NCBI GenBank assembly: GCA_021234155.1
Contig: JAJEKV010000008.1
Coordinates: forward strand, 21,342,487 to 21,406,486
Source of the DNA: Isoetes taiwanensis
Taxonomy: Eukaryota; Streptophyta; Lycopodiopsida; Isoetales; Isoetaceae
Direction: 5' to 3'
DNA length: 64,000 bases
This document shows, piece after piece, positions 41,760 through 53,589 of this stretch (the stretch's first letter is position 1; every line of letters starts with the position of its first letter). Below the pieces are notes generated by a model, which saw nothing but the letters and a program-made list of their open reading frames with translations, made no database searches and was not told the DNA's origin. Made by a program: the position numbers and the translations under genes.

Positions 41760-42314
41760 TACAAAATTAAAATTTGACGACGATAAAGTTAAAAAAATAT
41801 TTTTTTTTTAATAAAATACGGATTTAACGTATAAATACCTCGCCGTAGGAAAAAAAATCTTGGCGACGCAGCTTGAAACCTTCGGAAAGCGATGACGCGA
41901 AAATTTTTCGCCGTCACGAATAGAAAGAATCGCGGCCGAAGGACGAGTTCGACATTCACAGACGCGAAGCGTGCGGATAGCGTACGCCGAAATTTTTTTC
42001 AGCGACGCTATCATTCATTTCAGACGCCGAAGCAAGTATGATGTTCGAAAAAAATCACGGCAAAAAAAACCGGCGAAAAACAATTCGGCGTCGGAAGATT
42101 TTCGTCTGTAACGAACTAAAACGCGTGTGCCGAAAAGTCCACTGCCCAGGGTTGTTTTCGCTGCACGCCAAAAATTTTGGTTTTGCTGATTGATTCGAAG
42201 GTTTGGCAGACGCGAAAATTTTTCGGCGACGCTGATATAGTTTGTTGGCGTCAGACGCCAAAATCTTCCCGAATTGTTTTTGCCGATTTTTATAGTTTTA
42301 TACGGCAAATTTGT
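41760..42314. other. CpG-rich insert built of inverted and direct short repeats
   Basis: The composition changes abruptly to frequent CG dinucleotides inside AT-rich DNA. GACGCGAAAATTTTTCG occurs at 41894-41910 and 42209-42225, with a variant near 41985. A block at about 42070-42110 (CGGCGAAAAACAATTCGG, GAAGATTTT) recurs inverted at about 42250-42295. The outer ends carry AAATTTGACG and, inverted, AAATTTGCCG, possible weak TIRs. No convincing protein is encoded. It lies just upstream of the PPR remains. Confidence 0.6.
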
Positions 42315-42539
42315 GTCAGATCATACAATTCATCACGATTAGTATAAAGCGTCTGCAGATTGAACCTATCCCCGGTTCATGGTATGGCATCGCCTTTGAG
42401 AGACATTCGGCAATAGGCAAAATTGCATCAAATCCGGTGATTATATTATGTTTAGGAATATGAGGAGCCGCCATATCAATGTACTTTGGAATTCTGGTGG
42501 AAAATAATGGGTAACAAAGGGTTTAACCGCTCATTTGTT

Positions 42540-42780
42540 TTCAGAGGTACAATTTGTTATTGCAGCTTATTCCACATGGGGCTAAAAGCTTGGCTTATGT
42601 TCAAATGACGCGACATGATGCATCTCAAGTTTTGCAAGAAAAGTCTTGGCCCATTCTTTGGGGCAATGTCCGCCGATTGCCTCTAATGCCAAACCAATAT
42701 GTTGCGGCCTTTGCTCGCAGAATGCATGAAGCATTTGTAGTAGCAGATTGTCATGAACCGTCAGGAGCGTGAAATTTTTG
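42540..42780. other. Ambiguous open frames on both strands
   Basis: Plus frame 42554-42772 reads HGAKSLAYVQMTRHDASQVL, and minus frame 42884-42582 reads LLQMLHAFCEQRPQHIGLAL. Neither matches a family I know, and no intron or promoter context decides between them. Confidence 0.15.
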
Positions 42781-42979
42781 GCTAGAAAGCGACAATATGC
42801 ATAGGACATGGCATATATAGTCCTCAAGGAGTGGTTGATTGTTGGGCCAAGCTGTTGTTGGGTGGTCGTAAGCATGGAACCCATGAAAGGGAATCACCAT
42901 TGTGATTGTTCACGCGTTTTACGATTAGCATGGCTTGAGGTAATTATATCTCCTAGCAAACAATGGGTTTGAATCAATC

Positions 42980-44691
42980 AACGCCTTAGGTGACTATCTC
43001 ATTCGGTTGTTTGCACACCGTCGATTGTTTGTTTGAAGCAAATAAAAGCTTCAATAAATTGCGTAGTACAAATGCATTTACATGGGCATAATTATTTCAG
43101 CCAATGCTAACCTTGACCGAGGAGATGAAGCTATTGACTTGCCACAAAATGCAATCTTCGTGTATGGAAAGCCGATAGGTATATTTATGTTGCTGCCCCT
43201 CAAAAGCATGTTCGATGACATCTAAGCTTCCGCAGTGGGAAGATTTATCCATCACCGTGATTAATGAACGTGGGCTTCAATCGTACATTGTTCTAAGTAA
43301 CACCTTGATCCATATGTATGCAAAGTGTGGAAATTTAGGTGGAGCACTTTAACGTGTTTGAAAACTTGTCAACCAATGTGGTATCATGGATTGCAATGAT
43401 TACAGGATATATGCCATTGAAAGGCAAACCAATTCTTGCTCTTTTGAATGTTTTGAGAAGTGGTTTTCATAAAGATGTGTTCATAGGGGAGTACCTTAAT
43501 TGATATGTATGCAAATGTGGAAGTCCTGATGAAGTTGGCCGAGTCTTAGCAACCGCCATATCGAAATGTGGTATCATGGGGTGCAATGATATCCGGGTAT
43601 GTCCAACATGGTGAAATTTTACTTTCTTGGGTTTGTTTCATGGAGATGCAAACAAGAAGGCATCAAGCCAAATGTGGTGTGTTGGAATGCTATAATAGAT
43701 GGATATTCTCAAAGATGATGACCTGCCTTGTTGCTCTAGATTGTTTCTAAAAAAATGTAATATGAAGGTGTGTAAAATTAACCGGTATAATGTTTTTAAG
43801 CCTTTTTTGAATGCATGCGCTTAGCTTAACATGATTGAACAAGGACGCTTTATTCATGAGCGGTTCATTCACTCCAAAGTTGAATCGCGTATTATGGAAT
43901 GAGATGGTTTTTGGTACTTGCGCGCAAAGAATAGTCTTGTTGTTGCTCTAGAATGTTTTGACATGATGCAACTTTGAAGGCATAAAACCGATGTGTAGTT
44001 ACATGGAACACAATGATTGCGTGGATATATAAGCCATGGTGAAGGTCTGGCGGGTTTTAGATTGCTTTGCAAAGATGCAAGATGAAAACTTTTTTGAACC
44101 CTCCAAGGCCACATTTCTAGTTGCTTTGTCAAGATGTGCCACTATTGGAGCTATAGACCGGATAGATGTATCCATGATAAGACGCCAACATGAGCAACAA
44201 CTTGACATAACATCGGCAAATTCTCGAATTTTGATATGTATGCTAAATGTGGTAGCCCGAGCGAGGCCCGCATAGTGTTTGAGAATTTGCTAATGCAAGA
44301 CAAGGTGTCATGGAATGCAATGATTGGGATACAGCATGGAAAATGTTCTCTTGTTACAATGCTTTGAGAATATGCAACAAGATGATATAATACCGGATAG
44401 GCTATCATTTACTAGCATTTTGATTGTAAAGGGCGGTAAAGTGTGTCCGGTGGATGAAGTCTTTGGTATTTCAAGTCCATGATAGAGGACTATGGCATCA
44501 TGCCATTGGCTTTGCATTGTACTTGTATCATTGATCTCTTGGGCCATCTTGGAAATCTCACGGGCAGAACATCTACCGCAAAGCCACGGATGAAACAAAT
44601 ATTTCTCGGATGGAATGCCTTGCTTACCCTTTGCAATATGCATGGTAATGTTGTAGGCTTGCTTAAGTATTTAAACGAGATTGTCCGTTAA
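42980..44691 (+). pseudogene. Pentatricopeptide repeat (PPR) protein remains
   Basis: PPR units can be read in shifting frames: LGDYLIRLFAHRRLF, NKLRSTNAFTWA then IISANANLDRGDEAIDL, SNTLIHMYAKCGNLGGA, NVVSWIAMITGYM, MVSWGAMISGYVQHGE (43568-43750), IKPNVVCWNAIIDGYSQ, DKVSWNAMIG, then SMIEDYGIMPLALHCTCIID. The alternation of VSWNAMI..Y and L...Y.KCG helices is diagnostic. Plant PPR proteins bind organellar RNA. Here at least ten frame changes and several stops occur in 1.7 kb and no start with a targeting peptide is seen, so it is a pseudogene unless the sequence has many indel errors. Confidence 0.8.
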
Positions 44692-46320
44692 AATACCCAC
44701 TCACCGTAGGGATATGTGCTCATGTCCAATATATTTGCATATGCTAGAAAAGGTCCTCTTTAACAATGCGTGAAGGACACCCACAAAGCAAATTTTAGCC
44801 CCTCGCCTAAAGGACTAGGTGCCAAATAAAAAATTTTGCTGTTGGAAGTTCAAGAAAAAAAGTTCAATGCCAATTCTAATAATTGCAATCGTGGCAACTT
44901 CTTCTTAACCATGAATCTAACTGGTGTTTTGGTTTCGCTGGCCGGTTTCTAAAAGCGACGAGCCTAATTACACTTATTGTGGTTGATCCACTTTTGTTGG
45001 CCTCGAAAGTCACCTCCACGGCGATGCTTGGTTTGTTTGGCATTACATATGGTAGAAGGTTCGAATCAACCCATATTTCTGCATTCTCTTCATTCCCCGC
45101 ATTGTTATAAGGTAGAGAGGCCCATGCTTCTGGATTTTTAATCTCCACCTTGATAACTGAGCCAGAAGATGTACAGTTCTGGATTCTTTGCAAATGCCGC
45201 AAACATGGCCAAAGTAGGTCCCGCTTCCTATCCTTTTTATATCAGGTAATCAATACTTGATCCCCTTGTTCTTGTTTCTAGTTGTGTTCTTTCATGAATG
45301 ACTTCCTCGACACCCATTGACACCCATTGGCTATTAGAAACGAGAATTTAAGCCAATTTCAAAGAAGCAACTATGTACTTCCATTATCAATCCAGAATAC
45401 ATATAACAATATAACGGTAGTTTCTTGAAGTTAGAAGTTAGGAACAAATAGTAAATCTTTGCAATCTCATCTACTCTTAACGTGCTATTATAATTACTAG
45501 TAACCTAGCAACAATATGTTTTACAACCGAAACCTCGGAGTCCATGTGTCCGATTTAGATCCTAGTCCAAGAGGAGCTCAACATCTAAGGAGGAGTTAAT
45601 AATGCAAATAGCTACCATCACCTTCATAAAATGTCAATGTCTTAAAATAGCAACTTTAATTGATTGTAAAAACATGACTTTCAAGCACGATTTAAGCCAC
45701 TTCACCCTCGGCCATGGAGGGTAACCCTTCGTATGCAAAGACCTTGTTTTCTTTTGTCCACTGACACAATCAATCCGACACTTCAGAGCACATAGTACAC
45801 AACCGCCCTCAACACCTAAGAAAAAGATCGTACACCCAAAAGCGAGATCATATACAAACACCGGGAGCCCCATCATGGACAAAGGAGAAGATCTCAACAA
45901 AAATTAATCGAGGTGGCAAAGGGAAGCGATTCATTCATTATGATTTACACATCGTATAAACCTCTTCTTAACCATTACAATTTCAGAAATACAAAAACAA
46001 TATGAAATCCATTCAACAACTAACAAAACCGCATATAGGTATATACTCATTAGCAAAAATGCCATAATCTCTACTAATACCAAGTAACTAAGTTAAACGT
46101 AAAGGCTGCATTACATTTAAAACATACATTCATTATGCAATCTCTCACGTTCAAATGACACTTGCATAAAGCCCACATAGCTACCATACAACATCAACAA
46201 CAACATCATCAAACTCCACTAGACAATCATGTCAAAATAAACTTATTCATGAATATAACTCCCGCTATCCGCATTTTATCCGGACTCTTGTATGTAATGG
46301 GAGTGTAATTTTTTTGCTTA
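44692..46320. other. No gene recognised
   Basis: Short frames only. One minus-strand frame (45202-44876) is open for 108 codons but resembles nothing I know. 45900-46300 is very AT-rich with scattered CAT/ATG-rich tracts. Confidence 0.45.
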
Positions 46321-46337
46321 TCCTCATTGAGGTGTAC

Positions 46338-46420
46338 TAATATTAATTATCAAGATCGGAGGTGTACCGATAATTAATTATCAAGATACTTCCTCGATGC
46401 GATAATTAATTATCGCGATC
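46338..46420. repeat. Three ATAATTAATTAT palindrome units
   Basis: Three copies of a unit with AATTAATTATC occur, separated by AAGATCGGAGGTGTAC-like spacers. The last is a perfect 18-bp palindrome, GCGATAATTAATTATCGC (46399-46416). It lies about 800 bp upstream of VPS20. Confidence 0.8.
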
Positions 46421-46941
46421 GGTGCAAGATCGGTGTATTCGCAACACGATCTTCAAAGCCAAGATTGAAGGATGGATGCTCTAAATCCATGCCATGGCAC
46501 GTAGCGGCGCCACTCTTGCTCCCCGCTACTTGGCCGCCATCGCCCCTTAAAACGGTGATGATCTAAACTAAAATGCATGATCTAAACTAAACCGCCTTTA
46601 AAACTAATGATCTAACTCTATACCACGGGCCATACATTTGTTCTTCTTCTTTGGGCGCCTTCCGACTTCTTCAGCCATCGCCAATCGCTGCGTCTCCTCG
46701 GCTGGCCCGGCCATGGCCATCGCCATTGTCGCGCCTCCTTCAAAACTAAAAAAAACGGGGGCAACAAATGTCGGCGCAAAGGGAAAAAAAAGTGATAATT
46801 TTTAGGTCCAAAGCCCCGATAGAAAAGGGCTATCGGACGCCGGCTGGCGGACGTCACAACTTTTGATAACTGTCTCTACCTAACGCCTCGGCAATTATCA
46901 AACATCTGAACTCGGCCCTAACGGGCCTCGCCCGACGATGT

Positions 46942-47072
46942 CCAAAATGCATGACCTCGGCTCGCCCCCCGGCGGATATCGGCACGTAAGGCCTCGGCCT
47001 GGCCTTCGCCTTAAGTCGCCTGACCTTACGTGCGGATATCTGGCCGGACGAGCCTCGGTCATGCATTTTTGG
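46942..47072. repeat. Foldback (long imperfect inverted repeat) just upstream of VPS20
   Basis: The left arm 46942-46993 starts CCAAAATGCATGACC and includes CGGCTCG and GATATCGGCACGTAAGG. The right arm 47021-47072, inverted, has CCAAAAATGCATGACC, AGGCTCG and GATATCCGCACGTAAGG. Roughly 80% of positions pair around a short GC-rich loop. It resembles a small MITE or foldback element and ends about 135 bp before the VPS20 ATG. Confidence 0.7.
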
Positions 47073-47206
47073 TTATCAGCCTTAGCTAGTCCGATAACCT
47101 TACCTTCACCCCGCCTGCATTTCCGCTAATTATTTATTTATTATATATCCGATCGCAATATTTTGCCCGGAGTGGGAGTCGTCGGAGTTGGAGCGTTGGC
47201 TTGGCC

Positions 47207-49764
47207 ATGGGAAATTTATTTTCGAGGAAGCCACGCGTAACCGATGTCGATCGGGCAATACTTTCACTTAAGACACAGCGTCGCCGTCTAGGAGATTACC
47301 AGCGAAAGGTGGGAGGTTGGAAATTTTAGGTTTTTGTTTTAGCTAGTGTCTGTAGTATATCAGAATGCTTTTAATTATCCTAGCTGAACACGTGATCAAA
47401 CATTTATGTGAACATCGAGCCCTTTATCCTAGAAAATGTCAAATCAGTGGGTTGCAATGTTGATAGATTCGTTAGGAACCAACACACCAGATCTCTACTA
47501 GAGATTACCAGAATTAAAATGAAGCAGATAAGAATTTGAAGTTTCCTTTCTGGTTCCCTGGAACTGCAAATACTTCACAAAAAGGGATCCGATGATTCCA
47601 ACAGGTTTACGCTTCTGTTTTGACACATTTCCAGCTTTCTTTACCAAAATTCATTATTCCCACTGTCAAATCATCTTGTAGGATTGTCACTTTTAAGCCT
47701 CATTGGGTAATAAGTTTGGATGACATAGGTCAGACGACATGTCTGTGCTGGCAGAAGCATTCCTTTTTTTTACCTGAACCTTTATAAGGACCTTAAAGCA
47801 CTGAAACCTTTTGGATTGTATTTGGGCTAAAGGATATCCATTCTTGGGGAATGAACATTACTTTCAGGGAAAAATGATCCTCATATTTCAAAAATACTTC
47901 AGAATTTGCAGTGATCTTATTGAAACAGATAGTATCCTTATGCACAGGAAGGGCCCATAAAAGATCGTTTTGTTATTATCGACACATTGTAAGGAACTAA
48001 CTGGAAAGGACTGGAACAAATCAATATGGCAGATACATGACTTCTTTCTTCAACTTTTAGAATGTTCAAAGACTTGAAAATGGAAGGATATTAGGAAAGG
48101 GCCAGGCTATTTAGACATAGATCTTTAGAGATTTAGTGAGCTCAGGCTGGCTTTCCAACCTCTCACTGTTGAGGCTGGTAAAGTATTGGTAATGCGCATG
48201 GAAGGACAAGGACTTACCTTCTATATGATTGCTAGAGAAATTGAAGGGGGTTTATTTTAAATGCTCGGCATGTTATGAAATACAAGAAAGATTTTATGGC
48301 CTGAAGAACCCAAGTTGTGTTGCATGACCAGTTGCTTTATTTATTGATGCCAGAGTTTGAAATGAAAGAACTGCGCGCAGAAGTGCCTTACCACGAATTA
48401 GAATAAGATGGAGCTCTTTGTGAAGGGACATGTTTGCATATATCAAACCTGCCATTACACTGCCAAAAATTCGTCTTGAGAACTTTCAGGAGCCATTACA
48501 CCTAGCCATATTTGAGCTTCCCATTTTTTTTCTCAAGAAATTTTGTCCTTAAAGGTCCAATTTTATAGAAGAATTTAATGTAAATAAACTACTGTAGTAA
48601 TCCCTGCTTTAGACGATGTGTTGGATTTGCAATAGTTGCTGAGAAATAATATTGGCAAAGGATTGACGGTCAGGGATGAATCATCTCCCTGCTTTTTTTT
48701 TTTTTTTTTTTTTTGTGGTTGGTTTGTTCACGGCATATCTTTTTAATGTCTCAAGTGATAAGTGTCATGTGTGTTCGCCTTCATTAACCCCAGTGTGTTC
48801 TGTGTGCAGCTGGAGGTTGTCATAGAAAGAGAGAGACTGATGCAGCACTTGAACTCTTACGTGAAAAGAAGAAGAAAAATCGAGCGTTGCTTGCTCTATA
48901 AAAGAAGAAGATGCAAGAAGAGCTTTTGAAACAAGTGGATGTCTGGTCTTTGAACGTAGAGCAGCAGGTTGGTAGCCTGCTTTTAGGCTTAATTTTACCA
49001 TTTGGATTAATTCGTGATTTAAGTCTTCAGGATGATGATACCGCTGTCAAATGATGCAAGAACCTGGTGCTATTTGGGTGGTGGCTATGTGCCACAGCTT
49101 GCAGACATAGAGATTAGCAGTAAGCAGAAGGCAGTTTTTGAAAGCTTAAAAGTGGGGCACAAAGCAATCAAAGACTTGCAGAATGAGATCAACATTGAGG
49201 ATGTGCAGAAGCTGATGGAAGAGACTGCAGAAGCAAAAGCATACCAGGATGTAAAGTCTATCCTACTGTTCCTTGCTTGGTGTGAATTCCAGGGAATTCC
49301 AGGACTTCTAATATGCTTGATGCTACATTTTCAGGAAATTGATGCAATCTTGGGAGAGAAGTTATCTGCAGAAGACGAGGAAGCAGTCCTATTGGAGCTT
49401 GAGAACATTGAATCTGAAGTATTTCCATATCCTTTCTTCAATTTGGTTTTACTATCTTCATCATTGAGCTTCTTTTCTTGTTAAATAGATTGCGCTTTTG
49501 AGGGTTGCCAGAGGTTCCTGTTATGCTGGAGAAAATCAAACCACAGGAAGCATTGCTAACCCCGAGAAACAAGAGATACAAAATCAAGCAGTTGCAGAAT
49601 TAGCAGATCTTCCAGACGTTCCGCCATTTAAAATTCGCAAGGAGAAGGAAAATGACTTTAAGTAAATGATTTTAGTGCATATAAAGTGTATTGCAAATAT
49701 GGGAGGCACTAACTTTCCATTTGATCTTATTGTTTTAGAGCTGGAAGAACCACCGGAAGCATGA
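47207..49764 (+). pseudogene. VPS20: VPS20 / CHMP6 (ESCRT-III subunit), spliced, with disrupting indels and a stop
   Basis: ESCRT-III VPS20 is myristoylated and nucleates Snf7 filaments on endosomes. Exon 1 (47207-47308) reads [19 protein letters not shown], with the N-terminal Gly for myristoylation. Exon 2 (48810-48967) reads LEVVIERE, then a frame change in a GAGAGAGA run near 48832, then TDAALELLRE and NRALLAL, a TAA at 48899 where family members have Lys, then KKKMQEELLKQVDVWSLNVE. Exon 3 (49098-49250) reads [18 protein letters not shown] to AEAKAYQD, and exon 4 (49335-49418) reads [18 protein letters not shown]; both are intact and in phase. Exon 5 (from about 49492) gives LPEVPVMLEKI in one frame and VAELADLPDVP in another. 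The last exon ends LEEPPEA at 49764. Junctions are canonical GT/AG; intron 1 is 1501 bp. Either pseudogene or uncorrected sequence errors. Confidence 0.85.
48692..48714. repeat. Poly-T run in VPS20 intron 1
   Basis: About 22 consecutive T residues lie roughly 95 bases before the exon 2 acceptor. It is a simple sequence or the tail of a reversed retrotransposed copy. Confidence 0.85.
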
Positions 49765-52206
49765 GCACGAGCCTCAATATACTGCAAGAATCTCCAATTG
49801 GAGTTCCTCTTAATGTAAGTGAAATCCATCAAGTTTGGGATCATTGTACATAGTTATTTATTTCACTGAGGTTAACAAAAGCATTATTAGCTTGCTCCTC
49901 ATATGTTCATGGCAGCTAGTCTAATGTAGTATGATATTGTAGCTGGTTAGTGGAACAGCCCTGTAACGTTATCTCGGAGCTTGGCCTATCCACATGTCTA
50001 AAAAATTGACATGGACTTTCCTTGAACTGTTAAATGTGGATCTAACAAAATGAATGGCTATGAAAAATCTTCGCCTCGTGCATTCTGGAGAGATGTTGCA
50101 CCATTGTTGTGTTGAACCGTCTCACTTTATGATGCTTAATGCTTTGCTGCGTTTTCCTTTAACTTCACAAGCCCAACACCATATGTGTGATATCTGGATT
50201 GGAATGCGAGTGTACAACAAGTCTCGTTGCCCAAATATTTTTTAGTTGTACAAGCAGCGGTCACTACTTCTAAGCGGTCATCAGCATGTCTTATGGATAA
50301 GATCGAAAAAATATCTCTCTATTACTTTGCGTTGGACTCCTTGTTTTTCTGCATAAAGTACTTATCCCTTTCCTGTTGGAGCACGCACTTCTTTGTTTAT
50401 ACGACAGCCTTTTGCATCTGTAGACAAGAGTTTCTATAGTTAGAACTTTCAAGACATTTAACCAAACATTGTGCAATTCATTTTACATGTGAGGTACGTT
50501 ACTAGTTTGATAACTGATCTTCTGGTCTGCTATATTCCAGCATTACATCTGAGCATTTGGGATTCTTAATTCTGGTTTGTTTAAATATTAGGTTGATCCT
50601 CCAAGCCTTTGTTGTTCTTTTATCTTCTCTGTTTCTGGCTTTCATCTCGTGCTGCCAATTTGTTTTACTTCCTGCACAGATGTCGCGTCTGTCAAAATGC
50701 ATCTACATATTCTCAGGCATCTAACTCTCATAAATTTATTTGGCTGCTAAGGTATAGCATGAAAGTGTTGTGCAAGTGTTCATTTTGCCATTTTGTTTTA
50801 CTGCCAATGCACGGATGTCTCATTTGTAGCTATCCTTTTGCATCTATGTATGGTCACCCGACTAGCTCATATATTTATTGGTTCCCATGTTCCGCCCTTG
50901 TTGAAAATCTCTGCCATATATATGTTAATGAAAATATTGGAGACATCAAGAGGAATGAGACCGATAAAATAAGATTTGTGGAAAGATTTGTCGACTTTAT
51001 TTTCTTGATCTAGAATATATGTAGATCTAGGTGAATATACAGTACTAAAGTACCATGCACAATCTACTAATTGCAAAATGAATGTGTAGTTCAGATCAAT
51101 TTGCAAAGGTGAAAGCCTCATTTTCGTGAAGATTCAACATGACATGCATGCCTTATAATTATTTAGGAGATTGGACATGACATGCATGCCTTATAATCAT
51201 TTAAGTATAAGAGTTTGCAGTTCATTTTCATTTTCTTCTGAATTTCTTTCATCTTAGCAAGTACATGGATTTTACTTCTTGTGATTGTGATTAAAACGCT
51301 TGTTGATATAAAAGCACAAATTAAGGCACCCATTGTAGAGAAAGGTTTTAATTGACAGGCACTGCTGCAACCTGAGTCCTAGTATTTTTTATGTAGGATG
51401 CAAGTACTTTTTCAGTGGAAGAAAAGGGATGACTAGGGTCTGTAAAGGGTCCTTTATGAGCTTCTTCCTTCTGAGAAGGATGTCTAGGGTCCATACAAGG
51501 TCATTTATGAGTCTTACGAAGTTATAAGCCTTATGAAGTTCTGAAAAGGTTTATATCCGTGACCTTCGGCCTCCATCTTTTAAAACATGCATTAACTCTT
51601 TGCCTTTAGGCATCTGTTTGTGTTTGAATAAATTTATTGACATATACCATACCAGTAAGTATGTCTTTTTGCATCATAATACTTAAGTGGTGGCGGTCTA
51701 GGAACATGTTCTCAACTGATCAGATGCAGCATTATTATTTTGATGAAAAAATATTTGCCTTTGGACATGCCCTCAAATTATTTAGCTTTGTGCATTGATT
51801 ATAGCAAAGACTGAACTGACATAAACTTTTCAGTTAAGTGGGCATGCAGAATACATTTTCTTCAATTTGCACAACCGTGTTACAAGCACGATATAAAAAG
51901 GTGATCAAGGAGAACTTTTGATTCAAAGCATGCATTGAAAACCATCCTCTCGAGTGATAATGGATGTATGCCAAAGATTTTGAGGATCTTGTATCTTTGA
52001 TGGCATTCAAGACTTTAACCACCTCATGTGTAGCTACAATACAATAGACAAAGATCCAATCATGTGACTTAAAGTTATGTATTCCTTTCGTAAGCATTTT
52101 AGAAGGGTTAACAAGAACTACTGATCCTCGCATGTTCAAAAACATCTTAATCCATAAGGATAGGCACACCTCCAATCCCATTGTGCTAAAGGAGATACTG
52201 GGTAAC
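49765..52206. other. VPS20 3' flank and AT-rich DNA, no further gene recognised
   Basis: The VPS20 3' UTR presumably starts here. Around 51135-51200 there is a duplicated segment with CATGACATGCATGCCTTATAAT. A minus-strand frame at 52181-51834 (115 codons) is open but unassigned. No polyadenylation site stands out. Confidence 0.4.
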
Positions 52207-52747
52207 CTCTAATTATTGTTTGCACTTGAGGTTGCAAAGCAATTTGTTGAAGCTCATTATGTCTTAGCTATTGTTTTGCTTTATCTTCAATAGTGCACAA
52301 CATACGAGCTTCAATGGCAGCTGACTTTAGCTTTTAGTTGTGTGTTGTGGTCAATAGCCTAGAAAATATTATCGCTTCCTTCGGGCAATCCTTATTCCAA
52401 TAACCTTATTTGGAGCTCACCTTCTTGTCTTGTGTATCTATCGAAATGGCCCTGGTACATAAAAGCAATCATCATGGCGAACCAATGCATCCACAAATTT
52501 TGTCACATTTGGTAATCATGGATTGCCATATTCTTAAGGTATGGTCATGGATTGCCACATTTCTTAAGGTCATTGTTAAGATAAACCTCGACGTTCTAGA
52601 ATTTTGATGGGATTTTTTATCGCTCTAGCTCCAGTCAGTTGCTTCATGTTGTCTGGTGAAATCTGAGGTCAGGCGTTGTCTAGTGAAATTTGAGATCAGG
52701 TGCTTGGAAACAATGCTCCTGCCTTGGACAATGATAAACAACTATAG

Positions 52748-52960
52748 TTGTTTGGAACAATGTGCACTAATATATATTGCAGAAAGAGGAGTAAAACATC
52801 CCGCCACATAGTTCAAAATTGTGGTGGCCATGGCATGCTAGAATGGGACTGTGACTTTGATCTAGATTATCACAAAAATTGTTGCTGTAAAATGGCTCAT
52901 GAGATGGAACACAATTTTACCACCAAGCTCGTGATGCCTAGCCACATGTCTGCGCACTAA
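52748..52960 (+). CDS. Small Cys/His-rich frame, possibly DC1-like fragment
   Basis: The frame reads CRKRSKTSRHIVQNCGGHGM then WDCDFDLDYHKNCC and MAHEMEHNF. CDFDLDYH..C recalls the core of plant DC1 (C1-like) zinc domains, which usually occur in tandem; only one partial copy is seen. It lies within the presumed Copia remnant region and is probably a relic or chance. Confidence 0.25.
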   Translation: MFGTMCTNIYCRKRSKTSRHIVQNCGGHGMLEWDCDFDLDYHKNCCCKMAHEMEHNFTTKLVMPSHMSAH

Positions 52961-53233
52961 AGTGTGGAGGCTCCAAAAAAGGCTAACAATTGTGAGAGCT
53001 TAAGAGAAACAACTAACAAGAAGCGCGATAAGGGGGCTTAGGCAGTTATGGATCTTGGATATTTGTGTGCCCGCAGTGACGACACTAGCATCTTATATCA
53101 TGGAGGTTCTTGATCGATGAGCTAAACTATGTTCGACATTGATATGTACAGATTCATCAGCTAGCTTATTACCATCAAGGTTTTTCCCTCGAGAGCCTGT
53201 ATACTAAAGGGCTTCGTGTGTTCTTTCTTTGTT

Positions 53234-53290
53234 GGGGCCCATAGACCTCTTGGTCGTCAAGGACAATAAAAATCAATTCAATTTTATTTT
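53234..53290 (+). mobile_element. LINE 3' end of the same family as 9.7 kb
   Basis: GGGGCCCATAGACC..TTGGTCGTCAAGGACAATAAAAATC aligns with the minus-strand tail at 9647-9710 (GGGTCCCATAGGCC..TTGGCC, GGACGATAAAA). The upstream part is too decayed to define a 5' border. Confidence 0.6.
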
Positions 53291-53589
53291 AGTCCTAGTT
53301 TGTACATGATTTTGCAACATGGATGAGAATGATAATAAACAAAAACAGGCCATGAATTTTGTTTAAGGAGTGACTTGTTTATAATAGGTCAAAAGGCTAA
53401 AAAAGAAGACTCTAAAGACGAAAATACCTTGATTCTCCAAGTGAGGTTACTTTGGCTGGTCCTCATACATCCATGTGAATGATATCAAGCGATTCTCATT
53501 TTTGCCAAACCTAGTGTTGGGTATTCTGTTAGATAGTTTTATGGTCCCTAAATAATATGTTTTGTGATTTTGCCATCTTCCATTAAAAT

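Noticed and set aside
46600-47130. Protein-coding frames of 60-80 codons on both strands before VPS20
   Set aside because: They are byproducts of GC-rich foldback sequence. No family match and no splice context.
48899-48901. The VPS20 stop as a site of RNA editing (TAA to CAA)
   Set aside because: U-to-C editing in seed-free plants is known for organellar transcripts, not nuclear ones. The same exon also has a frameshift, which editing would not mend.
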